From positions 1 to 37,117 of the forward strand of contig JAUYHD010000033.1 in NCBI GenBank assembly GCA_030690215.1: DNA of 37,117 nt, in the 5' to 3' direction. This document shows, piece after piece, positions 17,421 to 26,453 of the stretch; within the stretch, counting starts at the first letter, position 1, and the number at the start of each line of letters is the position of its first letter. The position numbers and the translations under genes are program-made. The notes under the pieces were generated by a model. It saw only the letters and a list, made by a program, of their open reading frames with translations, ran no database searches and had not been told where the DNA came from. Source of the stretch: a bacterium. Lineage in GTDB: Bacteria; Patescibacteriota; Minisyncoccia; 1-14-0-10-42-19.

Positions 17421-17708
17421 TTAACCGTCAGAGTCTCCTCCGGTCGCGTCTTCTTCTTGAGAACAGGTGCATTGAGTAGCAGGAAGCGGTTTTTTATGCT
17501 TTTCCAACATGTTGTTGGGCAATGTCCTTATGTAACCGCGGTGGCGCAAGTCATGAATATGCTCAAGAATAATTGGCAGCGCGTATCCTTCGCGTCGCAC
17601 GCGCGCAAGCAATATATCCTTGTCTATGACGCCGTCTTTGGCATCTCCAAACGCGTTCATTATTTCGGTCTCCACTCCTTTAAGCGGGGGTATCGGATGC
17701 TCTGCCAT
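17421..17708 (-). CDS. Hypothetical protein (possible winged-helix)
   Basis: 95 aa ORF with RBS GGAGGG upstream. Confidence 0.55.
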   Translation of the reverse strand: MAEHPIPPLKGVETEIMNAFGDAKDGVIDKDILLARVRREGYALPIILEHIHDLRHRGYIRTLPNNMLEKHKKPLPATQCTCSQEEDATGGDSDG

Positions 17709-17837
17709 ACAGCCCTCCTATTTTTTTAAAATATGGTTCTCAAAATCTATCTTCTAAAAAAGCATATGGGAGCAGGAAAGTCAACCCCGTTAGAAGTCTG
17801 ACATATATAGCCACAAAGAACAAAGAAAGTTTTGTCT

Positions 17838-17978
17838 ATGTATTGTGAAAATTGTCCCTTATGCGTAAAAGAAAAATTTGAACACAAATTTTTCTGTGCA
17901 GGACTTTTAACGGGGTCAATCAAAATTGAAAAAGGGAAATTTTTAGGGTATTGTAATTATACTTGCGGGATCATCTAG
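17838..17978 (+). CDS. Small cysteine-rich protein (46 aa), not in the ORF track
   Basis: MYCENCPLCVKEKFEHKFFCAGLLTGSIKIEKGKFLGYCNYTCGII*; stop lies in the D-arm of tRNA-Gln(CTG). Confidence 0.4.
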   Translation: MYCENCPLCVKEKFEHKFFCAGLLTGSIKIEKGKFLGYCNYTCGII

Positions 17979-18037
17979 TGGTAGGATGCGACTCTCTGGA
18001 AGTCGTCACCTTGGTTCGAATCCAAGTCCCGCAGCCA
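17964..18037 (+). tRNA. tRNA-Gln(CTG), CCA encoded
   Basis: TGCGGGATCATCTAGTGGTAGGATGCGACTCTCTGGAAGTCGTCACCTTGGTTCGAATCCAAGTCCCGCAGCCA; anticodon loop CTCTGGA; U1-A72, G73. Confidence 0.9.
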
Positions 18038-19493
18038 GTAGAAAACTTAAGTCAGTTTTAGAAAAATTTTGGCGTGCGACGCAGAGCGTCGCCCATTGTT
18101 TTACGGGGGATTCTTCAACTTTTTTATTTCGCAAAGTCAGGTTCGAGCCGAAGATTTTTTGGAGGGAGATTTTTTTGGAGGGGAGGTCGTCTGTTTTTGC
18201 TATTTCGTCTAGTAAAGAAGCGTCTTTTATCCACTCTCGCATAGGTTCGAGCCACCGCGTTCCCCCTCTTTGCGACTTGGCGATAACCTCCTCGGCCGAC
18301 TTCTTTTCGGACATCAGCCCTCGCTTCTTGGCGAGGTACGTTTCTCGGTCTATGTCCTGCTCAATGTAGAGGTCGGTAACGACGTCTATCCTGCGTTTGA
18401 TGTCGGCAATTTTCTCTTGCAAACCACGGACGAAAGTATCCCTGGTGCGGGAGATGTTTTTCTCGTCCTCATCTATGCGTCTCGATAAATCTTGTGCCCA
18501 ATCCTCCGGCATTGTGTAATGCGTGAGGATTTCGGAAAGGTCGGCGGCAAGGACTTCCTCGCGGACGTAAGGTTGCGAGCAACCGCCTTTCTTCTTGGTA
18601 CAGCGATAGTAGGTATGACCTTTCTGCTTCTCGGCAGTTATGCCCATACCGCACTCTCCACAACGCAAAAGGCCGCAAAGGGCTTTCGGGTCTCTTCCGT
18701 TCTTGTGCGGGTGTCCGCGTCGGATAATGACGCCCTGCACTTTGTCGAAAAGTTGCTTGTCTACGAGCGGCGTGTGTTTGCCCTCGTACATCTCTTTGGC
18801 GTAGCGGAAGTGTCCGTAGTAAAAAGGATTGGTAAGAATAAACTTCGCTCGGTCTTTGTGTAGCCGATTGCCGTAAATACTCCTAACGCCGTTTTCAAAT
18901 AGATATTGAGAAATGTCTTCGAGGCGAGAGTTTCCCTGTGCGTATAGCTCAAAGGCGGCTCTGATAGTCTTGGACTTCTTCCTATCAACGACGATAGTTT
19001 TAGCTCGCACGTCGTTGAGATAGCCGACGGGAGCAGTACCGGGGAATTGTCCAAGCCGTGCCTTGTGGCGTAGCCCTCGGCTCGTATTGGAGCTTAGGTC
19101 GCGTATGAATTGGTTGGCCATACCGAACTCAACTGACATCATAAGTACGTTATCGTTTGAGAGATGACTTCGGTCGTGGGTTTGGATACGCTGAATTGTC
19201 CCCTGTTGGAGTAGCCAACTGATCTGTCCGCCGTCCACGGGATTGCGAGCCAAGCGATCTAGTTTCCAACAAATAATGCCCTGTGCCTCGCCCTGTTGTA
19301 TGCGATTTATCATTTCATTAAAGACAGGGCGACCGGGCATTTTTGCCGTCCGCTTCTCTATAAATTCGGCCGCAACTTCCAAGCCCTCGCTTTTCGCAAG
19401 CGAACGAAGCTCGCCTAGTTGGCCTTCGATGGAGAGAACTTGTTTGTCCTCGACATCGGTACTTTTTCGGGCGTAAAGAAAGTATTGGTGCAT
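18006..19493 (-). CDS. Large serine recombinase (Resolvase N, Recombinase, zinc ribbon)
   Basis: FLYARKSTDVEDKQVLSIEGQ, GIICWKLDRLARNPVDGG, LTNPFYYGHFRYAKEMYEGKHTPLV, LLRCGECGMGITAEKQKGHTYYRCTKKKGGC. The last residues (GLGFEPR) are encoded antisense to the tRNA. Confidence 0.93.
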   Translation of the reverse strand: MHQYFLYARKSTDVEDKQVLSIEGQLGELRSLAKSEGLEVAAEFIEKRTAKMPGRPVFNEMINRIQQGEAQGIICWKLDRLARNPVDGGQISWLLQQGTIQRIQTHDRSHLSNDNVLMMSVEFGMANQFIRDLSSNTSRGLRHKARLGQFPGTAPVGYLNDVRAKTIVVDRKKSKTIRAAFELYAQGNSRLEDISQYLFENGVRSIYGNRLHKDRAKFILTNPFYYGHFRYAKEMYEGKHTPLVDKQLFDKVQGVIIRRGHPHKNGRDPKALCGLLRCGECGMGITAEKQKGHTYYRCTKKKGGCSQPYVREEVLAADLSEILTHYTMPEDWAQDLSRRIDEDEKNISRTRDTFVRGLQEKIADIKRRIDVVTDLYIEQDIDRETYLAKKRGLMSEKKSAEEVIAKSQRGGTRWLEPMREWIKDASLLDEIAKTDDLPSKKISLQKIFGSNLTLRNKKVEESPVKQWATLCVARQNFSKTDLSFLLAAGLGFEPR

Positions 19494-19551
19494 GGTTGTA
19501 TTGTATCACAATGGATAGCATAAAACACAACGGCACGCTATACTATCAATA

Positions 19552-19758
19552 ATGAAAGACGAAGCACAAAAGTTAGGGAAAAACTTGAAAAGGATTAGAA
19601 CGGAGAAAGGCATTTCGCAGGGTGATATTGTTAAAGCTTCGGGGATAGATAAAGCGATGATTAGCAATATCGAAAACGGCAAGACGAATCCAACGCTTGC
19701 GACAATCACAAAATTGGCGAAAGCGATTGGGGTGTCTACTGACGAATTGTTGAAATAA
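19552..19758 (+). CDS. XRE-family HTH regulator (RM controller-like)
   Basis: LGKNLKRIRTEKGISQGDIVKASGIDKAMISNIENGKTNPTLATITKLAKAIGVSTDELLK. Confidence 0.9.
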   Translation: MKDEAQKLGKNLKRIRTEKGISQGDIVKASGIDKAMISNIENGKTNPTLATITKLAKAIGVSTDELLK

Positions 19759-19761
19759 AAT

Positions 19762-20784
19762 ATGAGAAATTATTTCTATTACAAAGATAAAAAGCAGGTC
19801 GTACCTGTTTTGGACGAGGGAAAAAATAAGCAGGCAAAAAAGAAGCTTGCTCATATCCTTAAGGCCAAAAAGGAATTAATACCCGATCACTTCATCGAGC
19901 GGTGGTCAGAGGTTGCTTTGTATAATCCAAGTGGTGATGTTGAAAAAGCAAATGCGATTTTGATTAATGCGGAAGATGGTGCTTACGATCTGTCTAATCC
20001 GCTTAATGACATGACAGGAAAAGAGTGGGTGAAATTTAGTTGTAGCTGGTTTATTTTTAATGCTTTGCACAAAGATTTGAAAGAAGAGCGAGAAATATCT
20101 CCTAACACTCAGGATCATCCGGCGACATTTTCACCGACGATGATTGAGGGGTTTATAAACTTTTTTACCAAAAAGGGAGAGGCCGTGTTGGACCCGTTCT
20201 GTGGAATTGGAAGCACGATGGTTGCTTGCAAGCGAACCGGTAGAGTTGGGTATGGTATTGAGCTCAACAAAAAATATTACGATCTATCTCTCAAGAGGAC
20301 TCCGGAATTCAAAAAGACTATCTTTAATGAAAATGCGGCCAAAATTAAAAAATTAAATCTACCCAAAATTGCCTTTTCGATATCATCGCCTCCGTATTGG
20401 AATGTATTGAACAGAAGTACTAAAGATTTCAAAAAAGACAGGACTAAGGACGGCTTTGATGTTAATTATTCGGAAGCCGAAGAAGACTTAGGTAACATCG
20501 ATGACTACGATCTCTTTCTAGAGAAATTGGCGAATATATACTTCGATATTTTCGATCTGCTTAAAGACGGAGGCTACCTTGTGGTGATCGTGAAGAATAT
20601 CAAGAAGGAAGGTAAAATGTATCCATTGGCATGGGACTTAGCACAGCTTCTCTCAAAGAAGTACATGCTCAAGGATGAGAAGCTTTGGATACAGGATAAA
20701 GTCGGCCTAGCCCCGTACGGATACCCTTCAGCGTGGGCAAGCAATATTCTGCACCATTACTGCTTGGTTTTTCAAAAGAAATAA
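19762..20784 (+). CDS. DNA methyltransferase, N4-cytosine-type motif (SPPY)
   Basis: VLDPFCGIGSTMVACKRTGRVGYGIELN and AFSISSPPYWNVL. Confidence 0.88.
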   Translation: MRNYFYYKDKKQVVPVLDEGKNKQAKKKLAHILKAKKELIPDHFIERWSEVALYNPSGDVEKANAILINAEDGAYDLSNPLNDMTGKEWVKFSCSWFIFNALHKDLKEEREISPNTQDHPATFSPTMIEGFINFFTKKGEAVLDPFCGIGSTMVACKRTGRVGYGIELNKKYYDLSLKRTPEFKKTIFNENAAKIKKLNLPKIAFSISSPPYWNVLNRSTKDFKKDRTKDGFDVNYSEAEEDLGNIDDYDLFLEKLANIYFDIFDLLKDGGYLVVIVKNIKKEGKMYPLAWDLAQLLSKKYMLKDEKLWIQDKVGLAPYGYPSAWASNILHHYCLVFQKK

Positions 20785-20785
20785 T

Positions 20786-22414
20786 ATGTCTTTAACTATT
20801 TCACAAATTGTAAAAAATCTTGTTGATGTAAACGATATCAAGCATGATCGGCAGTATTCACGCGTCGCAAGACTTCACAAGTATTGGTCGAGAAAACCTT
20901 GGTTTGTTGTTGATCAATACATAGAGAAATACTCCAAAAAGAACCACGTCGTTTTAGACCCGTTTTGTGGTAGTGGGATTATAGGATTGCAGTCAGTCTT
21001 GGCCGATAGAAACTTCATCGGCTACGATCTGAATCCCTTCGCTGTGTTCTTGGCAAAAAACTCTATCGACGTCAGCTATGATCCGGTCTCTTTCGAGAAC
21101 GAATTCTTGGTAATTGAGCAGGCTGTCCGGGGGAAAATAATGCCTCTCTACACGACAAAAGACAAATATATTCTGTACACCATTCTTGGAAAGAAAAACA
21201 GTAAGGATTATAACGCCGTCATCGCCGACAGCAGTTTTCGTAATAAGCAAAAAGTTAGTCTCTCCCAAGAAGAGCTAGAGCCGACCGTAAAGTTTCCTAA
21301 AAGTTTAAAGTATCCGGATATGGACTTTCCGGAGAAATTCTATAAGGATCGTTTTTCTTATAAAGGCGTTAAGCGAGTGTCAGATATGTTCACAAAGAGG
21401 AACCTCTTTGCTTTGGCAACGCTTCATACCGCTATCAACAAACTGCCTCTAAAAAATAGGGATTTATTCATGCTTGCTTTTACGAACACCTTATTACATG
21501 TGAGCAAATTAAAAGCGGAGAATGTTCGTCCTCTCGGTGTAAATAACTTTTGGATTCCGGATGATTTTATTGAGGAGAATGTATGGTGGAGATTTGTTGA
21601 TCGAGTCGATAATGTAAAAATGGCAAAGGTGGTTATCTCAGAGAAAGCTTTACGCAATAAGGTCTCTAAGCCGGTATCAAAAATCTATAATAAGTCATCA
21701 CTGAAAATGACTGAGATAAAACCGTCCAGCGTGGACTACCTAATTACCGACCCTCCATACGGCGACACCATCCAATACTCCGAACTCTCTTATATCTGGA
21801 ATTGCTGGCTCGAAAAAGAGTTTGAGATTGAAAACGAAGTCATTATAAATCCCGTGCAAAAAAAGGGAGTGAACGAATACTACGACCAGCTCACCGCTTT
21901 TATTGGTGAAGCGAAAAGGGTTCTCAAAAAAGGTGCTTACTTCACGCTTGCTTTCCACAATAAAGATTTGAAAATTTGGATCAGTCTTGCGGAATTAATA
22001 AGAGATCACGGGATGGAGTTGGTAGACATATCCTCCTATGACACCTTTGGCAGTCCCTACAACAAAAACTGGGCTAAATTCTCGCCTAAGTCCGACTTCT
22101 ACGTGACCTTTGTAAATTCTCAAAAGAAAGCACCGGCGACGAATAAAAAAGCGATTTACCCCGACGAGATTGCGGATGAGATTGTCAAATGCCTTGGCAA
22201 GAATAATGGGAAACTCTTTAATTTGAATAAAGCGTATGATCTGTTTGTGGGCGTCGTTATAAGCAAGATTTTTGATGGGTCTCAAGTCACCGAGCATGAA
22301 CGATTGAGCATTGAGAACATCACGAATCTTTTTCAGGATATCCCTAAAGAGGAGAAGCGTGATCAGAAAAAGAAAGAAGTTCAGGCAAGTTTATTTAAGT
22401 TACAACACGTTTAA
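20786..22414 (+). CDS. DNA methyltransferase (DPPY-type)
   Basis: VVLDPFCGSGIIGLQSVLADRNFIGYDLNPFA and YLITDPPYGDTIQYSELSYIW. Confidence 0.87.
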   Translation: MSLTISQIVKNLVDVNDIKHDRQYSRVARLHKYWSRKPWFVVDQYIEKYSKKNHVVLDPFCGSGIIGLQSVLADRNFIGYDLNPFAVFLAKNSIDVSYDPVSFENEFLVIEQAVRGKIMPLYTTKDKYILYTILGKKNSKDYNAVIADSSFRNKQKVSLSQEELEPTVKFPKSLKYPDMDFPEKFYKDRFSYKGVKRVSDMFTKRNLFALATLHTAINKLPLKNRDLFMLAFTNTLLHVSKLKAENVRPLGVNNFWIPDDFIEENVWWRFVDRVDNVKMAKVVISEKALRNKVSKPVSKIYNKSSLKMTEIKPSSVDYLITDPPYGDTIQYSELSYIWNCWLEKEFEIENEVIINPVQKKGVNEYYDQLTAFIGEAKRVLKKGAYFTLAFHNKDLKIWISLAELIRDHGMELVDISSYDTFGSPYNKNWAKFSPKSDFYVTFVNSQKKAPATNKKAIYPDEIADEIVKCLGKNNGKLFNLNKAYDLFVGVVISKIFDGSQVTEHERLSIENITNLFQDIPKEEKRDQKKKEVQASLFKLQHV

Positions 22415-22417
22415 TTT

Positions 22418-22642
22418 ATGGAAATATACACTAAAGATTTTTTCAATATATTCAAAGCCAATTTCGATTTTGAGATTGTTGAAACCAAAATGGGACCGGC
22501 TGTCAAAATGCCTGCAAAGGAGGCTTTTATTTATAGCAGTATTACTGGTGCCGGATACTTTGAAAATCCGATCTACCCTTTCACCCCAAAGGGTTTGATG
22601 AAGCTTTTCTACAATGCATTTAACTACAAATTCGTATCTGGT
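22418..22642 (+). pseudogene. Truncated gene downstream of the methyltransferases, candidate restriction endonuclease N-terminus
   Basis: MEIYTKDFFNIFKANFDFEIVETKMGPAVKMPAKEAFIYSSITGAGYFENPIYPFTPKGLMKLFYNAFNYKFVSG starts 3 bp after the MTase stop. Beyond ~22642 the opposite strand carries coherent coding sequence, so the rest of the ORF is probably spurious. Confidence 0.45.
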
Positions 22643-24585
22643 ATTTTTGACAATGGTGTCCTCAAAAACACGCCTTCCCTGATTTACAAAGTCCGAAAAT
22701 GCTTTATAGTGAGCCATTTGTATAATATGGCTTTGCGTTGTTTCAAAGATACCAGCATTAAGATTTATCGGAGTTTTATTTTTCACCCTCGCTTTTATCG
22801 CCGATGGCTTTGTTGATACTTGTCGTGCGGTATCTTGAAGCAGTTGAACATGGGACGGTAAATCAACATCTCTTTGAAGCGGAATATACATATCTTTTAC
22901 TGTTCCGAGCGAAGTTCCGAATTGCCTTTCATATATCGGATCAAGTGCAATATCATCAATCTCGCCCATCCTAAATCTTCCAAAGAAACTGTCCTCGCCC
23001 TCGCTTAAAAATCGGACAAAATCCTTTTCTTTACTTGATAAGGATTTATCCAGCGCGGAAATCATTTCATCCGTCCACTGCATTGTCTCTTTATATGTCG
23101 GCAATACCGCAGGATTTTGCTGTTGTCCCCAATGATACATTGCCTGCGATCCCGTCATCTTTATCTCAAACGATTCCCCCTCCGCATTTTTGAACGTTCC
23201 TATTGCTTTTTTTTCTTCAAGAATTTTCGTAAGCAAGTCCCTGTATGCTTTTGAATCCGCCTCAACTCCGAAATTATCAACTATGCCTTTTTTAATATCG
23301 GCATTTGCCGCATCAACCGCTTTATCCTGAATGTTCCTCGCTTCAAAAACTTGCCGCCACCATTTGTTTAATGAACTTTCCATATATTGAGAAGCGGTAT
23401 CTGCTCGCGCGAGCTTATCCATCAAAAATGTAGTCATCAACGCAGAGTCCTCTGCTGTCGTCCCCAATCTTTTCAGAGATGCGATAAACCCCATCTCCGC
23501 ATTCGGCAATTCCATAGGCGCGATTCCCGTTCCCGGAGCAAGTCCCTTACCTCCTGTTATAGCATCCACAAAAGCATCCTGTATTCGTTCCACTTCCGCA
23601 GTTTGATTTTCTACCTGCAGTATCCGTAATGTTTTTCCGGTTTCTTTTATGCTTTTGATATTCTCTAAAAGCTGTGCCGCTTGATCCGAAGTCATTTCGC
23701 CCCCCGCATATTGAAGAAGCGAAATTCGTTCCGCCAATTCATCCGTAAGATTCAATGTTTCTCCTATTTGAGAAGTTATTGTATCAAACTCATCAAGCGC
23801 AGCTTCTTTCTTCATTGCCAAAACAGATTTAATCTTATCCAATTCTTTTTGTGCTTGTGCGGTAACTTTTCCGATTATCACACCCGAAGCATTCCTGCGC
23901 GTTGTTTTTTCTTTCAATTCTTTTGCGATTTGTCTTTTTATATCGCGTAATTCAACGCGCTCAAGTATATCGCCTATTCTTCTTAAAATGTCTGGGAGTT
24001 CTTTCTGAAACTTCTCCGGAGTATTTATGCGTTCCAACGCGGCAAGAAACGATCCTCGTTCTTCTTTCGGCAAATTCGTTTCAATGATTCCTCGTAATTC
24101 GTTTTGAATTTTTTGTATATTTTCTTTTGTCGCAATAGTCCCTTGCCTTTTCCCTCGTTCAATAAATTGTTGGCGATCAATTATTCTTTGGCGAAGGCGC
24201 GCGAGTTCATTTTTTCTTGCCTGCTTTCCTAATGCTTCCTCTTTTTGTAATTTCGTAATCGCTTCATCAAGTTCTTTTTGCCCTCTTGCACCTTCTCTTG
24301 CTCCTTTTGCGATTGTCCGGATGCGTTCTTTCAAAAGTGTTGACTCTCTGCGTGTTTGTGTTATCATTGGCGATAATGGAGTTTTTATTATTTTTTCTAA
24401 TGCTTGAGGGATTTGTACTTGTTTGGGCGTTATCAACTCACGGTCGCCATCGGTAATAGGTGTTTTTACCTCTTTTCCCGTTATTACAGGGGCTTTCTTC
24501 TTCGGAACGACATCTCCTACCTCTTTCTCCAATTTCGCCCCATCCACCCCCTCCCACTCTGCTTTTAGTTGGGACTCATTTATAA
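22643..24585 (-). pseudogene. Truncated phage/mobile-element polyvalent-type protein
   Basis: Long coiled-coil, Lys/Glu-rich ORF ending with PLQRDVDLPSHVQ...GIFETTQSHIIQMAHYKAFSDFVNQGRRVFEDTIVKN, then an implausible tail; the N-terminal part overlaps another short reading frame. Confidence 0.5.
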
Positions 24586-24683
24586 AGGCGGTTTTTGGCT
24601 TCTTTTTTGGTACGATATCGCCCAAATACGCGCCCCGTTCTCTCGGACAGCACGACATATTCCCCTTTTTCTTTTTTAATCAT
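24576..24683 (-). pseudogene. Short, probably truncated ORF of small CPR protein type (35 aa), not in the ORF track
   Basis: MIKKEKGEYVVLSERTGRVFGRYRTKKEAKNRLYK*, resembling KKEAxxRLxxIExF small proteins but ending abruptly. Confidence 0.4.
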
Positions 24684-24689
24684 GAGGAA

Positions 24690-25598
24690 TCAGATAGTGA
24701 GATGCTTTCGAACCGCGATAATGCTTGAGATAGCGCCGAGCGCAACCCCCACGGCGAGCAATAAAAGAAAAATTTGGAAAAAATTCCCGATAAAGTAGTG
24801 GAACAAGTTCGGTCCGCCAAAAAATCCTTCGGCTTTCGGGCCAAGCCAAAGCGTAAGCGGATAGAAAAATACCATGGTAATAACTGCCGATACTATGCCG
24901 TAAAGAACGCCCACAATAACAAAAGGCCCTCGGATATAATTGTTTTCAGCTCCCACCAGACGCATGATGTGGATTTCTTCACGCGAAGTAAAAATTGCCA
25001 TGCGAATCGTATTGAACGCAACAAGAACAACGATGCCCGCAAGCACAAGCGCTGCCCCCCATCCGATCGCGCGCGCGCTTACAAGTATATTTGAAAGGCG
25101 CTCAATAACCAGCTTGTTCTGAAAATAATTTATCTTGTCAATAACCCCCGAATACGACGATGCGCCTAAGAACTTCGCGATACTCTCATATTGTTCCGGA
25201 TTTTGCGCTTGCACATTCAAACTTGCTCCCAATGGATTTTCTCCTAATTCTTCAAGCGACTGGGTAATGAGCGCGTTGTTGGTATGCCGTAATTTAAAAT
25301 TTTCAAGCGCCTGCTCGCGTGAGATATATTCCACGCTTTCCACTTGAGGGAACTTATTCAGCTCATCTTGTAGCGCCACAATATCCTTTTCGGCGGCATG
25401 AGTCGTAAAATACACGCTAATGTCTACCTTTTTTTCTATTCTATCAATTGAAGAACTCAAAAGGACGGAAGAAAACACCAACGAGCCGGTTACAAAAAGC
25501 ATAAGCACCATCACCATGACAGTCGCAAGCGTTATCCAGCGGTTACGCCAAAAATTAATAATGCCTATTTTAAAAATTCTTTTGAAATATATCATCAT
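24690..25598 (-). CDS. ftsX: Cell division protein FtsX
   Basis: N-terminal TM, extracellular domain, FtsX permease C-terminus (SREEIHIMRLVGAENNYIRGPFVIVGVLYG); adjacent to ftsE. Confidence 0.92.
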   Translation of the reverse strand: MMIYFKRIFKIGIINFWRNRWITLATVMVMVLMLFVTGSLVFSSVLLSSSIDRIEKKVDISVYFTTHAAEKDIVALQDELNKFPQVESVEYISREQALENFKLRHTNNALITQSLEELGENPLGASLNVQAQNPEQYESIAKFLGASSYSGVIDKINYFQNKLVIERLSNILVSARAIGWGAALVLAGIVVLVAFNTIRMAIFTSREEIHIMRLVGAENNYIRGPFVIVGVLYGIVSAVITMVFFYPLTLWLGPKAEGFFGGPNLFHYFIGNFFQIFLLLLAVGVALGAISSIIAVRKHLTI

Positions 25599-25660
25599 AT
25601 ATTATAAAACCATAGCACCTCATGAACATCAAACCATAAATAAATAATACGCGCGGAATG

Positions 25661-26341
25661 TTATAAAATGTATTTTCCTTTTTTGGCGTCTCGCGTTATC
25701 TTTCCGCCTTCAAGCGTAATAACACGGCGTTCAAGCCCATTTACAATATCTTTATTGTGCGTCGCAACGATTACCGTCGTATCAAATGAATTTATCTTTT
25801 TTAATAATTCTATAATCTCATATGTATTTACCGGATCCAAATTTCCTGTCGGTTCGTCAGCGATAATCACATCGGGACGATTTACAATCGCACGCGCGAT
25901 TGATACCCGCTGTTTTTCTCCTCCGGAAAGCTCATGCGGAAAATGATGCGCTTTATCAATAAGGCCGACAAGCTCAAGCACCTGCGGTACATCGGTTTCT
26001 ATATCTTCATCAGTCGCACCAGCCGCCTCCATCGCGAACGCAACATTTTCAAATGCTGTTTTTGAGGGCAGTAACTTAAAATCTTGAAACACTGTCCCGA
26101 TTTTCCGACGCAATACAGCCAAGTCTGCCTTCGGGATAGCGTGGACATCAACATCCTCAAAAAAAACCTTTCCTTCAGAAGGCGTATCTTCGGCAAGCAA
26201 CAGCTTTAAAAGAGTAGATTTGCCGGCTCCCGAATGCCCCACAATAGAAATAAACTCTTTTGATTCTATGCGAAACGTCACGTCTTCAACGGCAGTTGAC
26301 GTCGGCGAATATACCTTGGAAACATGATCAAAAACAATCAT
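25661..26341 (-). CDS. ftsE: Cell division ATP-binding protein FtsE
   Basis: [47 protein letters not shown]. Confidence 0.94.
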   Translation of the reverse strand: MIVFDHVSKVYSPTSTAVEDVTFRIESKEFISIVGHSGAGKSTLLKLLLAEDTPSEGKVFFEDVDVHAIPKADLAVLRRKIGTVFQDFKLLPSKTAFENVAFAMEAAGATDEDIETDVPQVLELVGLIDKAHHFPHELSGGEKQRVSIARAIVNRPDVIIADEPTGNLDPVNTYEIIELLKKINSFDTTVIVATHNKDIVNGLERRVITLEGGKITRDAKKGKYIL

Positions 26342-26453
26342 ATTATTATATCTGCAGAGTCCTTAGAATGACCTGCGGGAACGAATTATGTGATAGTGCC
26401 GCATGAGACATACACTCTTCTTATTTTACACGAAAAAAATAAAAACTCCACCA

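Noticed and set aside
22643-22816. C-terminal 58 aa of ORF 22418..22816 as real protein
   Set aside because: It runs antisense to coherent coding sequence and has no family-like features.
17964-24690. Complete integrative element with attL and attR
   Set aside because: No duplicate of the tRNA 3' end was found in the window, and the right side ends in truncated genes.
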